Shown here one piece after another: positions 21,240 to 31,497 of a DNA stretch of 64,000 nucleotides. Position numbers and translations under genes: made by a program. The notes below the pieces were generated by a model, which was not told where the DNA came from, did no database searches, and was given only the letters and a program-made list of their open reading frames with translations. The stretch's first letter is position 1; the number at the start of each line of letters is the position of its first letter. The DNA comes from Selaginella moellendorffii. Taxonomy: Eukaryota > Streptophyta > Lycopodiopsida > Selaginellales > Selaginellaceae. The stretch is from positions 161,886 to 225,885 of the forward strand of contig NW_003314319.1 in the NCBI RefSeq assembly GCF_000143415.4, read 5' to 3'.

Positions 21240-24200
21240 TAAGTCAATTTAAAAACACCATTAGAGAGTTCTTTCAAGACTAATTTCTGGAACTCATTAT
21301 CCCTATTATACTTTTGGAACCTTTTACTTTTGCACATCTCATTATCACACTTGAGAAATAAAGATAAAGAAAATGTCAATTGGACTCTTTCAGTCCAAGG
21401 AGCATACATACCACCATCCAACAATCATAGTACTATTGAATAAACTCTGCTGTGCGGTCCAGGACCAGAGGAGAAACAATTGATAAAGGCTCCTCGGAAG
21501 TACAAAAAATGAAAGAAGTACCAGATTGGTGAGCTTTGGAGCAGTAACGTTTTGAGATTGTCCAACAGAACAATGAGGACACACTAGAAGCTTACTGAGA
21601 AGAGACTGAGTGCCGGCATTCTCGTCCTCCGATTGATCCTCTCCAACCAAAGTAAGAACGTGACTTACTCCAGGAAATGGATATCTAGCAGCACAACTGG
21701 AACACAACAGTTCCAAAGCCTTGCACCGGTTATATCTGTCAGAACGAAGTGAGATCTTCCACAGCATAACAAAAAACACTACCTGTCCTCATCATCAAGA
21801 ACAGATGTGGCCACAAGCGCATCTTCTTTATCAAGTGTGGTTGACACTGAGTGTTGTTGAAACTGTCAGTGTGAGAAATGTGAGCACCTAGAGAGAAAAG
21901 ACGCGTAGAATATGACCTTGGATGGATCCAGACCCAGACAATCGGCAATGTGACTTGGATCGGTACCTTCAATGAGTGTACATAGTCTTGAGACTATGGG
22001 ATGAATCTAGAAATTAGAAAAATGTTAACGAACTAGCGAACCTGTTGAGATAAATAGTAGTCTACGTCGATAGTCCATCCACCACCTCCGGCTTTTAACT
22101 TGTCTGGATGCCTTGCCCTCTCAGTTAGTGGAACACCAAGCACACCCTGCAGTTCTATTTATGTTGATGTATTGAGAAAAATTTCGTACCTCTTGACAAC
22201 ATATGACATATGGAATAGTATCTCCAGGGAAACATTTATGGCATTCCTGTTTTCGTCTTAGAGCAACCTGAAAAACACAATTTCCAAGAAAAGAGAGAGA
22301 TTTAAGAGATGCCAACCTGAACATGAGGCTGGTTTTTACTGTCAGGGTAGTCCTCTGGTAGTTTGCTTAAGCTCTTTGTGATGACATACTTTTCAAGGTC
22401 AATTCTGCCGTTTCTCATATCATCTTGCAACTATGAGAAGAAAAACTAATTAGAAAAACGAAAAACAAACAAGAACGCACCTTTCTTAATTTGTCGTGGA
22501 TAGCATCAACAACATCCTGAACTGTAAAATTCGTTGCGATATGAATTTTTGTTAAAGAACAAGAAACTTACCCTTCCGATAAAATCTGCTCGAGAATAAA
22601 GTTTCCCACATCTTTTGATAGAAGGCTCCAGTCTCTTCGCACTATATCCAGTCCTCTTTGCTCTATTACCTGCACCACAACTTCGAGCTCACAATCAAAG
22701 AAAAACTTGTTTACCTCTCGAAGTTTTCCGTCAGCACTGGTTTCAACTTTCACGCAGGCATACTTCTTCTTTTTAAGTAGAAGCATTCTTTTGAAAACGC
22801 CATCTAAGTCGATTTCCAGTAGTTTGTGCTTTTTGTTAACCTGAATTTCGAAGAGTCAAATTCAAGATATTCTAATCAAATCTTACCTCCTTAATAACTT
22901 GCACGGCAATGCTTTTGGCCTTTAAAAGATCGTCCAGCCCCGTATTGAATCAGTATCCCCATAGATCACCTGGTCACAGAGATAACTGTAATTTTCAGAA
23001 AGAATAAAATACCTGTGAAGTTATCAATTCGGCAATGAACTTGGCATAAAACCTCGAGTTGGGAAATCCCAAACAACCGTACATACTGATTGCTTCTGCA
23101 TTTGAGAATCTTGTACAGAAGCTAAGATCCATACCTGTTAGCAGTAAGTTTGAGAGCTTGCTGCTGTATGTCCATCTGCTGGTATTTCAAGACATCCGTT
23201 GTTTTCTTAAGCCATTGCTTCACCTGTTTCTTGCAATCAACCAATGCTTTCAAAGACCTGGCAAAGACAGCAGATGAGAGGAGTCCCCTGTACAAGCATA
23301 CTGGCGTACCTGCGGGAGCACACCAGGTGCATCTGCATTTGGCAAAGACGATATTGAACCATCTGAGGACCGCTCAACAGTAGTAAAACATATATTGTAT
23401 TCCTAAGGCATTTCATGAAAAAGAAAAAGAAACCGTGAGCTTTCGAATACTAATGACAAAATACCTGGATTATAGATGGATAAAAACTATTGAAATAAAT
23501 CCAGAAGCAAAATATACTTGTTGTAAAGCCCCTTCTTCGGTTCGAGAACCAACCCGCCAGTGTAAGCCGGAGCCTTCTTGTTCTTTGCTTCGACTGCAGA
23601 ATCCGGCTCAAAGTCTTCATCTTGCTGTGCTGTTTTCCTCTTTGTCTCGTTGTCTTTCTCTTTTTCACTACCAGATACTTTGTCAGGAACAATATATTTA
23701 CGTCCATAAAACTCATGCAAGAGCAGATATTGAACTCTTTGTGCCCTTGCACCCTGTTGTTCATAGCATGAGATAAGAATGGCAGCTGTCATCTGTAACT
23801 TACTTGTAAGGTTTTACTCCACAAATTACCGTTAATGTTAGTGAGTTGCCGTGTAAGCGGTAAAACACTAAGGTGAAACATCAAACTCAACGACAACCAA
23901 GCGTCGGTTTCACCAGATTGAATCTGTAAATATATACCGTAAATGCAAAACCACTGCGAAAGAGAAACTCATACCAGTTCAAACAGGGTGGACGACGTTT
24001 GGAACATGTTTGGAATCTCTGACGGGGAGATTTCTTTTCTTTCTTTTCCCAGCTGAGATTTCGACAATTGCGTTAAAGTATAGCTCACCTGCACAATTCA
24101 AATGCTCAATATGATAGAAATTATGTCACAAAAACTTACTTCCTTCACAAGCTCTCTAGAAGAAAGATATGTGTCGCATAGTAACCGGCCGGCAACACAC

Positions 24201-25205
24201 GACATTACTCCTGGACCCGCTCCTCCTCCAAAATTATTTCCACCACCAACCAGCCTAGGCATCTGAGACCTTTTCAGCCGCCCGACTCGAGACCGCACGT
24301 TGCTTGGAACTTTGCACGCCTGATACACATCAATGAGCAAATGTCGTAATCGCATAGCTTTCGTACTTGCAAGCGATGCAGGAGGACGTCGAGATCAAAC
24401 CCCGAAATGTTATGTCCAACTAGCACGTCAGGGTCTAGTTGATGAAGCTTGATCATCAGACAATTCAATAGGGAACGCTGACTGCAGGAAACGAAGAAAT
24501 ATGAGTGATACTTCAGAAGAAAATCCCATCGGATATACTCCGCCATCGAGCTTGCGGACGATGCTAAAATGTTCTAGCATCTCTTGCTTGTTCCACTCGG
24601 ACTGCGGCATGGGTGGATCTACCTGCAGAAAAACCATGTCACAAGTTCATCACAACATCAAATGTGACAAGTATACCTTCACGTGCTCGCAAAACACTAC
24701 CGATGCAGAGACAATCTCATTTAGATTTTGTTTCTGATTGACTACCGTCTTCAGACTGATGCTAGCAACAATCAGCCTCGGGATCTCAGACACAGGTTTC
24801 AAAGTTGATATATTAGCTACGTCTTTCGGAGAATCCACGGAAACCTCCACTTTACACCAGCTGATCTGAAACAACAAGATAGTGTCAAGATAATCTGTCT
24901 TTCGTCATTACCAACCTGAGAAGAGCAATACATTGGTGAAGTGCGCTCCTCTCAGATCACCCGGAAGCGTCGGATCCTATGGGATACGAAACTAGCTAAT
25001 TAAAACTAAATGGAAAGCAAACCTTGAAGGGATAACTTAATTTAAAATAATAATGAGCTCCAGATCGCACATCCATTCTGTCGAATGCATATGACCTCTG
25101 GAGAAAAGAAAATATTTGTGATTTGAAGATATTGAACTATGTTATACCTTCACAGGTATCATGCTAAACTTCGAAACGTTGAGCTCCATCAACTTTTCTG
25201 AGAGC
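21240..25205 (-). pseudogene. DNA polymerase alpha catalytic subunit pseudogene (C-terminal two thirds)
   Basis: Minus-strand relic of POLA1, the family-B polymerase of the primase-polymerase complex. In gene order: NVSKFSMIPVKRSYAF (25190), DPDVLVGHNISGFDLDVLL in the exonuclease-like region (about 24430-24380), GRLKRSQMPRL, YLLLHEFYGRKYIVPDK (23740-23690), motif A (about 23470), KLTANS-MYGCLGF of motif B (about 23120-23050), YGDTDS of motif C (about 22960), LLLKKKKYA (22770), and the C-terminal Cys-rich module (ELLCSSCAARYPFPG, 21720-21670). Motif A carries a 4-nt insertion that shifts the frame. A short deletion follows YGDTDSI, and the helix exon between motifs B and C is missing. The N-terminal third is absent: homology stops at an LRR relic. 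It cannot encode a working polymerase unless an intact allele exists elsewhere. Confidence 0.85.
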
Positions 25206-26045
25206 ACCAAGGAAGGCGATCGGAAGACGATTCGAGTTCGGGATGTCGATGTTGGGGGCTGCTCATGAGAACGACATCAATCAAGAGTGGGGAAAAGTCC
25301 AATGCTAGTGTAGTTCCAACCATTCTTCTCAATCCCTGTCGAATACACTCAAAGGAATGTCCCCAAATGAGGCTTGAATGTGCTCTTGGCACAAGTGATC
25401 CAGGCCAGGCCAGGCCACAGCGACGGCTAGTGCGTGGATCTCCACTGGATCGGCATTGGTAGCTGCCAAGAGAAATAACTGGATGCTCGCCATCGAGAAA
25501 AAGAGTAACAAGGGCAAATGCCACGATCGCAATCTTCCATGAGAAAGAACTGGCAGTGGCAGCAGCGGTGAGCAAGATCGAGAGCTTGGAGGAGATGGAG
25601 GTGCACCCTAGATTGTTGCGTGCGCCCTAAGTTGGTGTTACGAACACAGGCCGTGATCCCGGGGGATCACGGCCCATGTTTGTAACAGTATATACTGTTC
25701 ATGAACATGGCCGTGGGAACACGACCCATGGCTGTGTTCATGAAACACAATGAACACAACCAGGATCCCGGCCGTGTTCATAACACTCGTCCATAGCATT
25801 GGAATATCACCCAGCGATCCAGGGATTGTGCCAGAGAGTGAATTGTTGCTGAGATTCAGTGAGATGAGGTGGCCAAGTGATGCCAAGCAATTCATATAGA
25901 CGACTAGTGCACTGTCCATGACTGTTGATTCGCGGCTGGGTTGCCTCGGCCGTGGACCTGTCCACCAATGCACTCTTGGACTTGCTTCACTTGGCACTTC
26001 CAGGGCCTCTAGAGCTAGGACCTCTTCCATGTATAACTGATCCAT
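25206..26045 (-). pseudogene. Leucine-rich-repeat receptor-like protein relics
   Basis: Minus-strand pieces of an LRR receptor-like protein. One piece (25787-25950) reads LISLNLSNNSLSGTIPGSLG, the typical last LRRs of a plant receptor-like protein. A second piece (25329-25532 and overlapping frames to 25575) starts with a hydrophobic signal-like segment and continues in an N-terminal-like region, with the reading shared between two frames. The order is scrambled relative to a normal gene, and a palindromic element sits between the pieces. It directly abuts the polymerase alpha relic. Confidence 0.6.
25635..25786. mobile_element. Foldback/MITE-like palindromic element inside LRR relic
   Basis: A 152-bp unit with imperfect terminal inverted repeats (left GTGTTACGAACACAGGCCG, right CGGCCGTGTTCATAACAC). 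Inside, a perfect 12-bp palindrome with a 2-nt loop lies at 25649-25674, and further inverted copies of the TTCATGAACA and GGCCGTG motifs follow. It interrupts the LRR reading frame. No matching target duplication was seen, so the transposon class is unknown. Confidence 0.55.
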
Positions 26046-26144
26046 GATTGCAAAGCTTCACTGATGCTTGAAGGGTCTTCGATGTGATAATGGGGTGTCT
26101 CCGCCTGGAGAGTTTAGGAACACGATAGATCTTTCAAGCTAGTA

Positions 26145-26240
26145 GATATTGAAGATCTCCAGGCCTGCTGCAGTTCCACGTACATGAGCACTAAATGAAC
26201 TTAGCAACGGCGAAGCAAGAATGGAGCTGTGGAGTTGGTC
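26145..26240 (-). pseudogene. PPR gene relic, copy of the 34281-36563 gene
   Basis: About 95 bp match the 5' coding region of the PPR gene at about 36250-36380 (shared GATCTCCAAGGCCTGCTGCA and AGCAAGAATGGAGCTGTGGA stretches) with small deletions. It lies about 60 bp from the oxygenase stop, the same relative position as the intact PPR gene next to the second oxygenase copy. The remainder of the PPR gene is gone. Confidence 0.75.
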
Positions 26241-26298
26241 TTTTATAAAATAGAAGATTTATTATTTGTATTATTTATTTTAGTAACAGCTCGTTGGT

Positions 26299-27523
26299 TT
26301 AGTTTATTTGGAGCTTTTGTGAATGCTTGCCATCCAAATATTTTGTGTACACATTTGTGATGTGCTCTTGGTATAAGGTTGACTTGTAGAGTGGCGGGTT
26401 TTGCTCATCAATAAGTTCTGGCAGGGGTCCTATCACAGCATCCTGTGATGGATTGCAAAATGCCACGATGGAGAGACGAGTTTGATCAGGCTGGACAAGG
26501 ACTCGGTGCTCAATGCTCTTGTATTTTCCATTGCTCAAAATCTGGCATGGAAACGAACAAAGCCATGATTGAAATCAATCCAAGTCACTTACTTCAAGCT
26601 GATCAGCGATGTTCACAATGAATGCATTCTTTATAGGCTTCAAGTCGTACCAGAGATCACCTTTCCTGGCCTGGAGTCCGCCAACTTGATCTTCAAACAG
26701 GATTGTCAAACCGCCACTATCGGTGTGGCCATTCATCCCAAGAGCAAGGTCGGGATTTGGGCACGGGGGATAGTAATTTGATCGCAAGATCATCTCTGAG
26801 TCTCCAAACGATTTCGCGAGGCAGTTTGAATCCAGCCCGAGTCCTTCAGACAAAGCAGACATCAGAGTCTGACTCAAATGTTTCACGCTTGAAACATAGC
26901 TGGAAGCGAGCCTCCTGCAATATCCAAGAAACCAAGCAATCTCATGAAATCCAGATTAGTCAAGCTCATTTACTTGTAGCAGGCTGGTTTTTCCGGCCAT
27001 GGATGCTCTTTTTCTCTGTTTGAAAAGTAGTGCTGGAAGTGATCGTGCCACTCCATATGAGTCTCTTGAGAAGGTGTCATACTCGTGCAGTACCGCACGG
27101 GCACAAACACCTCCTCTGTATAATACTTCATCTTCTCCTCAATAGGAAGATCAAAGAGCTCAAGCACTCCATGGACCATGCCTTGCATGGTTGCAACAGG
27201 AATCCCGTGGTTGATCACCTGCATGTGACATCATATTATGAATGATCCTTTTGAGCAGGTACACATCAAAATACCTGAAAGATGCCCCATTCACTCGAAG
27301 CCTTGCACAAAGTTTGAACAAATTTCTCTCGGTCACTCTCCAATTCAGCCATGTCAATCACAGGGATCTCCACTCCAGGAACGATCAAATGCTTCACAGC
27401 TCGGTGGCTGGGAGGTTTGATATAACGGCCAGGAATGGTAACGAGGCCATTATCCATGAGAGCTTTGACACCCTTTGGAAGAACATCAGTCTGCTGATTG
27501 ACATTTGCAACAAAGGAAGGCAT
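26299..27523 (-). CDS. 2-oxoglutarate/Fe(II)-dependent dioxygenase (plant DOXC type)
   Basis: Exons in gene order 27523-27275, 27218-26974, 26914-26593, 26541-26299 total 1059 nt, giving 352 residues. The N-terminal DIOX_N region has IPVIDMAEL and WGIFQVINHGIP. The C-terminal jelly-roll has NYYPPCP, the iron triad His228, Asp230 (GHTDSG) and His284 (EHRV), and the 2-oxoglutarate-binding pair Arg294-Ser296 (RLS). Enzymes of this type hydroxylate or desaturate small molecules (flavonoids, gibberellins, salicylate); the substrate cannot be told here. A second in-frame ATG at 27562 lies too close to the TATA box at 27574-27581, so the ATG at 27523 is chosen. It is divergent from the MFS carrier, and a degraded copy of the pair lies 10 kb away. 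Confidence 0.92.
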
Positions 27524-27573
27524 AGCTACAAAATAGGAGGAAATAAGATGAACGAGATTCATAGAATTGGTGG

Positions 27574-27581
27574 GTTTATAT
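27574..27581 (-). promoter_or_regulatory. TATA box of the dioxygenase gene
   Basis: Minus strand TATATAAA about 51-58 bp upstream of the chosen ATG. It supports the internal start at 27523. Confidence 0.6.
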
Positions 27582-27996
27582 AGTTGATTTTCATGATGTT
27601 AAAGTCCAAGTTGGTGGCCGCGAAAGATCTTTCTAGGTGGCAGCCCCCGTGGCCATCGCCTCAATTCCTTAAAACATCACGTCTTTTCTTTTTCGAGACT
27701 CTGGATAGTAAGCGACGAAGCCGGCAGCAGCAGCGAAGGAGGGAGCCGACATCGCGGCTTCGATTTTCTACATCCATCAGTCACGAGATTACCGAAATAA
27801 CATAAATAGATAGTTGTCAAGCATGAGACTGATGGATTAAAAAATGCCAAGATTGAAAATTAGAGCTACATCTTGCAGATCTTCCTGGTCTTCAGTCCTT
27901 GTTGTGTGCTGCTTGGACACATTTTCTTTCTGGAAGGGACGTAGAAAAACTAAGAAAGACAGTGAATATGTTCTCTTTCGATTTGAATTCCATCCA

Positions 27997-28008
27997 TATT
28001 TAAATATA
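27997..28008 (+). promoter_or_regulatory. TATA-like box of the MFS carrier gene
   Basis: TATTTAAATATA about 45 bp upstream of the start codon at 28051, in the divergent promoter region between the oxygenase and the carrier. Confidence 0.45.
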
Positions 28009-28050
28009 TGCTCTCCGCTCTTATTTCAATCTAAAGTTTAGCTTAGGATC

Positions 28051-29718
28051 ATGGTTGGGACGATCAAACACCTCTATAACAGTCGATGGATGGTTGCATT
28101 GGCAAGTTTCTTCCTCATGATCTCCACGGGAGGATCACTCAACAATTTCAGTCTCTTCTCGCAGCATCTCAAGCTGTCCCTCGACTACAACCAAAAAAAT
28201 ATCAACACCATAAGCTTATTTAAGGACGTTGGCACCAGCGTCGGGATTCTCTCCGGCCTCGTCTATGATCTCACCGGGCCCTGGGTCGTGCTCCTCCTTG
28301 GATTTGCGCTAAACTTTGCTGGATACTTCACGATATGGCTGGCTACAACGCAGAGAATCGCACACCCCCATGTCTGGGAACTGTGCTTCTATCTCTTTAT
28401 GATCGGCGCATCGGCAGCCTTCACCACCACCGCTGTTCTTGTGGCCTGTGCCAAGAATTTCCCCAAGAACCAGGGCATGGTTCTTAGTCTTCTCGACAGT
28501 ACGCAGGGATTGAGCGTTGCGATATTCACACTGCTTTACCAGGCCTTCTTCTCTCACAGTGACGATTCATTCGTTCTCTTGCTGGCCTGGTTTCCATCGC
28601 TCTTGTGCCTTCTATTCGCGTTTTTCATTCGATCCGTCCCACTCGACGGCCGCTACAATGACTCGAGAACGCTCTTCGTCTTCGTGTCAGTAACTTTGAT
28701 CCTGGCTGGATATCTCATGGCTATTATCATCCTCCAGCACTTCGTGCGCCTAGAGTCTCGGATCATCAAGGCCTTCTTTTCCATTATGCTGATCATTCTC
28801 TCCATCCCAGTTCTTGTGGTTCTGAGACAGGAATCCAAAACCCTCCGGCATCGCCATCGCGAAGAAGTTGATGTCGATCTAGTGGAGAACGCAGCGATAG
28901 AAACTCCTCAAACAGATTATCAAGACGTAGATCGTCCGGATCATGGGGCAGACGCCGCTGCTCCAGCTATCGCCTCGCACATTTCGATCTTCTTCTTTAA
29001 AGGATCGCCCGTCAAGCGAGGAGATGATTTCACAATCCTCCAGGCGCTCTGTAGCATCGACATGTTTCTCATCTTCGTGGCCTCAACCTGTGGTATTGGC
29101 GCCGTGCTAACCGTGACCAACAATTTCGGCCAGATTGGAACGTCCCTTGGCTACTCCCAGGCCGGAACAAACACTTTCATCGCCCTCCTTAGCATCTGGG
29201 ACTTCATCGGTGGCGTTGGCGTTGGCTTCATCTCAGATATATGCCTCGCCAGCTATGGCGTCGCAAGGCCCTTCTTCCTGTGCCTGGTTCTCTTGCTTCT
29301 CTCGCTTGGGAGCTTGATAATCGCTCTTGGGCTTCCCGGAGCGCTCTTCTACGGCTCGGTTTTGATTGGGTTGTCAATCGGTGGCCAGTGGTCGGTTCTT
29401 TACACCATGATAGCGGAGATCTTCGGGCTCAGGTTCTATGGGACGCTCCAAAATGTAACTTACGTCGCTAAGGCGCTGGGAACTTATGTTTTGTCCGTCC
29501 GGGTGGCAGGAGTTTTATACGACCGCGAGAGTAAGCTTGGACCAAGCAATGGAAGTTTGGATGGTGATGAGCTCCTTTGCCATGGACCACATTGCTACAG
29601 AACAACCTTCTTCGTCATGGCTGGAGTGTGCTTGTTTGCATCCATTGTGATCTTGATCTTGTCCATTAGAACAACAAAGTTTTATAGTGTCACTCTTCGA
29701 AAAAGACTAACTGGTTAA
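28051..29718 (+). CDS. Nodulin-like/NFD4-type major facilitator carrier
   Basis: Intronless 555-residue membrane protein of the plant Nodulin-like MFS family (PF06813 type). Residues 10-210 hold about six membrane segments, with SGLVYDLTGPW and FPKNQGMVLSLLDSTQGLS being typical of the family. A charged loop follows (about 275-325), then a second membrane half with GIGAVLTVTNNFGQIG, SIWDFIGGVGVGFISD, and FGLRFYGTLQN. A Cys-rich loop and a last membrane helix precede a basic tail. Substrates of this family are mostly unknown. The gene is head-to-head with the dioxygenase, with a 527-bp shared upstream region. Its duplicate at 37229-38686 is broken, so this is the functional copy. Confidence 0.93.
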   Translation: MVGTIKHLYNSRWMVALASFFLMISTGGSLNNFSLFSQHLKLSLDYNQKNINTISLFKDVGTSVGILSGLVYDLTGPWVVLLLGFALNFAGYFTIWLATTQRIAHPHVWELCFYLFMIGASAAFTTTAVLVACAKNFPKNQGMVLSLLDSTQGLSVAIFTLLYQAFFSHSDDSFVLLLAWFPSLLCLLFAFFIRSVPLDGRYNDSRTLFVFVSVTLILAGYLMAIIILQHFVRLESRIIKAFFSIMLIILSIPVLVVLRQESKTLRHRHREEVDVDLVENAAIETPQTDYQDVDRPDHGADAAAPAIASHISIFFFKGSPVKRGDDFTILQALCSIDMFLIFVASTCGIGAVLTVTNNFGQIGTSLGYSQAGTNTFIALLSIWDFIGGVGVGFISDICLASYGVARPFFLCLVLLLLSLGSLIIALGLPGALFYGSVLIGLSIGGQWSVLYTMIAEIFGLRFYGTLQNVTYVAKALGTYVLSVRVAGVLYDRESKLGPSNGSLDGDELLCHGPHCYRTTFFVMAGVCLFASIVILILSIRTTKFYSVTLRKRLTG

Positions 29719-29787
29719 TAAATGTTAGCTGCTGAAATGAATAGTAATCTTCTATAAGGCCATATATGTTTTAAGCAATTACTCACT

Positions 29788-29880
29788 TGAGTTATTATTT
29801 TAAATGCAAAGTCAAACCAGCCAATTGATGGTCGATGTTTTATGGGATAATTTCTCAATAAGACAGATAATCATGCAAAA
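29788..29880. repeat. Copy of the BSP upstream region (direct repeat of 31261-31355)
   Basis: About 95 bp align with the region just upstream of the BSP gene start at 31241 (shared TTGAGTTATTATTT and TTTCTCAATAAGACAGAT). No BSP coding sequence is attached here, so it is probably a leftover of a duplicated BSP promoter. Confidence 0.6.
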
Positions 29881-30572
29881 GAAAGACCATGAGATAAATC
29901 ATTTCTCTTGTATGCAATGGATATTAATATATATAATCAGAAGAAAAAAATTGTAACAATCATTAGCAAATATTTACTATTTAATTTGGTGAGATTAAAT
30001 ACAGTGTAAGACTTCTTTTATTGTATACTGCTTCTAATCACTTTATCTACCAAGCTTCATGATAATAAACTACATGAAAAATTAGAAACTCAAAAAGTAA
30101 ATAATAATTAACTAACTATAAAATAGAGAGAGCATAGGAAAACAGTTATAATGAGGATTGCCACATGGCAAGTTGCGCAAAGACAAATATAAAATCTATT
30201 TACTTACACCAATGCTTTAGTTTTAAAGTATATTATCTTGAATATTAAACAAACCTTTAAAATTTTCATTACTTTGCATTTTTAATAAAAAAAATCATTT
30301 GCTGCACTTTGCATGTAGCAATGTTTGGTTATAATAGTGTCATTCCTGTTTATTATTATTGAATAATCTAATTGATCAATAATTATAAATATATTTAAAA
30401 ATTACAGATTTGCTTAAGCAATCCAAAAAAATAATCTAAAGTATTGAACTATAATAATTTACTCTTTATAAACTCTTTAATTATAAATTTAGCTTATAAT
30501 AGCTAAAGGACTATTTAATTTTACCATTATCTAAGAGTCCATTCTTCAGACAAAATCTATAAACAAAGTTCA
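29881..30572. other. AT-rich intergenic region, no gene seen
   Basis: Strongly AT-rich DNA between the carrier and the BSP gene. No open frame with a recognised domain. Confidence 0.6.
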
Positions 30573-31241
30573 TCATTGAAATTTCTGTTTGTAATCGCTC
30601 CACAACTGATCCACACTCTTTCCAGTCAAATCCTGGAAGTAGCTTTCACTCCACCCATCATATAGCTTCTTGTTAAGCTCTGCCACAAAGCTGGGATGGA
30701 GATCGTTGACATAGTTTAGAAACAGTGCAGTCACGGTATACCCNNNNNNNNNNNNNNNNNNNNNNNNNNNNNNNNNNNNNNNNNNNNNNNNNNNNNNNNN
30801 NNNNNNNNNNNNNNNNNNNNNNNNNNNNNNNNNNNNNNNNNNNNNNNNNNNNNNNNNNNNNNNNNNNNNNNNNNNNNNNNNNNNNNNNNNNNNNNNNNNN
30901 NNNNNNNNNNNNNNCTCAAAAACCAAGTCTCCAGTGAAAGTAGCAACAAACTGTGCGCTGAGATGGATCTCCACACCAATGGCGTAGGCCACCCCAGGCA
31001 TGCCGTCCACTGTGAAGTGGATGGTGTCAATCTCCTTCTTGGGTGTGTCGGGGCTCATATACTCGAAGCCAAGCTGGACGAAGGCCATGGCGTCGGCGAG
31101 GATGGAGAGGGCTCCATCTACTCCCATGACAGAGTCGAAGCGCTGGCCTCCCGGGGATTCTGGGGTTGTGTTGGCGCCTGTGATGGAGGTGCCTTGAGTT
31201 ACCTGGAACGTTGCTAGGATAATGACGAGAAAAATTGCCAT
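30573..31241 (-). CDS. Basic secretory protease, interrupted by an assembly gap
   Basis: Plant basic secretory protein of the zinc-metalloprotease-like family. The chosen ATG at 31241 opens a signal peptide (MAIFLVIILATFQVTQG); the in-frame ATG at 31301 would add 20 polar residues before it. The mature part has ANTTPESPGGQRFDS, KKEIDTIHFTVDGMPG and EIHLSAQFVATFTGD. Then an N-run of about 170 bases hides the HExxH zinc site and the EGIADF region. The C-terminus resumes with ALFLNYVNDLHPSFVAELN and SYFQDLTGKSVDQLW. The frame is preserved across the gap, so the gene is probably intact. It is head-to-head with a PPR gene, 256 bp apart. Confidence 0.8.
   Translation of the reverse strand: MAIFLVIILATFQVTQGTSITGANTTPESPGGQRFDSVMGVDGALSILADAMAFVQLGFEYMSPDTPKKEIDTIHFTVDGMPGVAYAIGVEIHLSAQFVATFTGDLVFEXXXXXXXXXXXXXXXXXXXXXXXXXXXXXXXXXXXXXXXXXXXXXXXXXXXXXXXXXGYTVTALFLNYVNDLHPSFVAELNKKLYDGWSESYFQDLTGKSVDQLWSDYKQKFQ
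30745..30914. other. Assembly gap (run of N)
   Basis: About 170 undetermined bases inside the BSP gene. It corresponds in position to the zinc-site region of the sister copies. Confidence 0.98.
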
Positions 31242-31497
31242 TTCTTTTCCTTCTTCTGCCATTTGAGTTATTATTTCAAATGTAGAGTTAAACTCGCCCA
31301 TTGAATAATTGTCTATGTTTCTTGGGATAGTTTCTCAATAAGACAGATGATCAAACAATTATTTTATTTTTCCGGCATCTCTCCTTCTAAAGGTAGACCC
31401 CATTGTTAATCAAAACCATGAGAAAAACAAAGGGTTGTAGAGCGCTCAATTGAGGATCGATACTCTCTACATTCCTTTTCTTTGTCGTTGTTTTCGT

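Noticed and set aside
31450-31497. Upstream extension of the PPR gene
   Set aside because: The codon at 31450 is TTG; the first ATG in frame is 31498.
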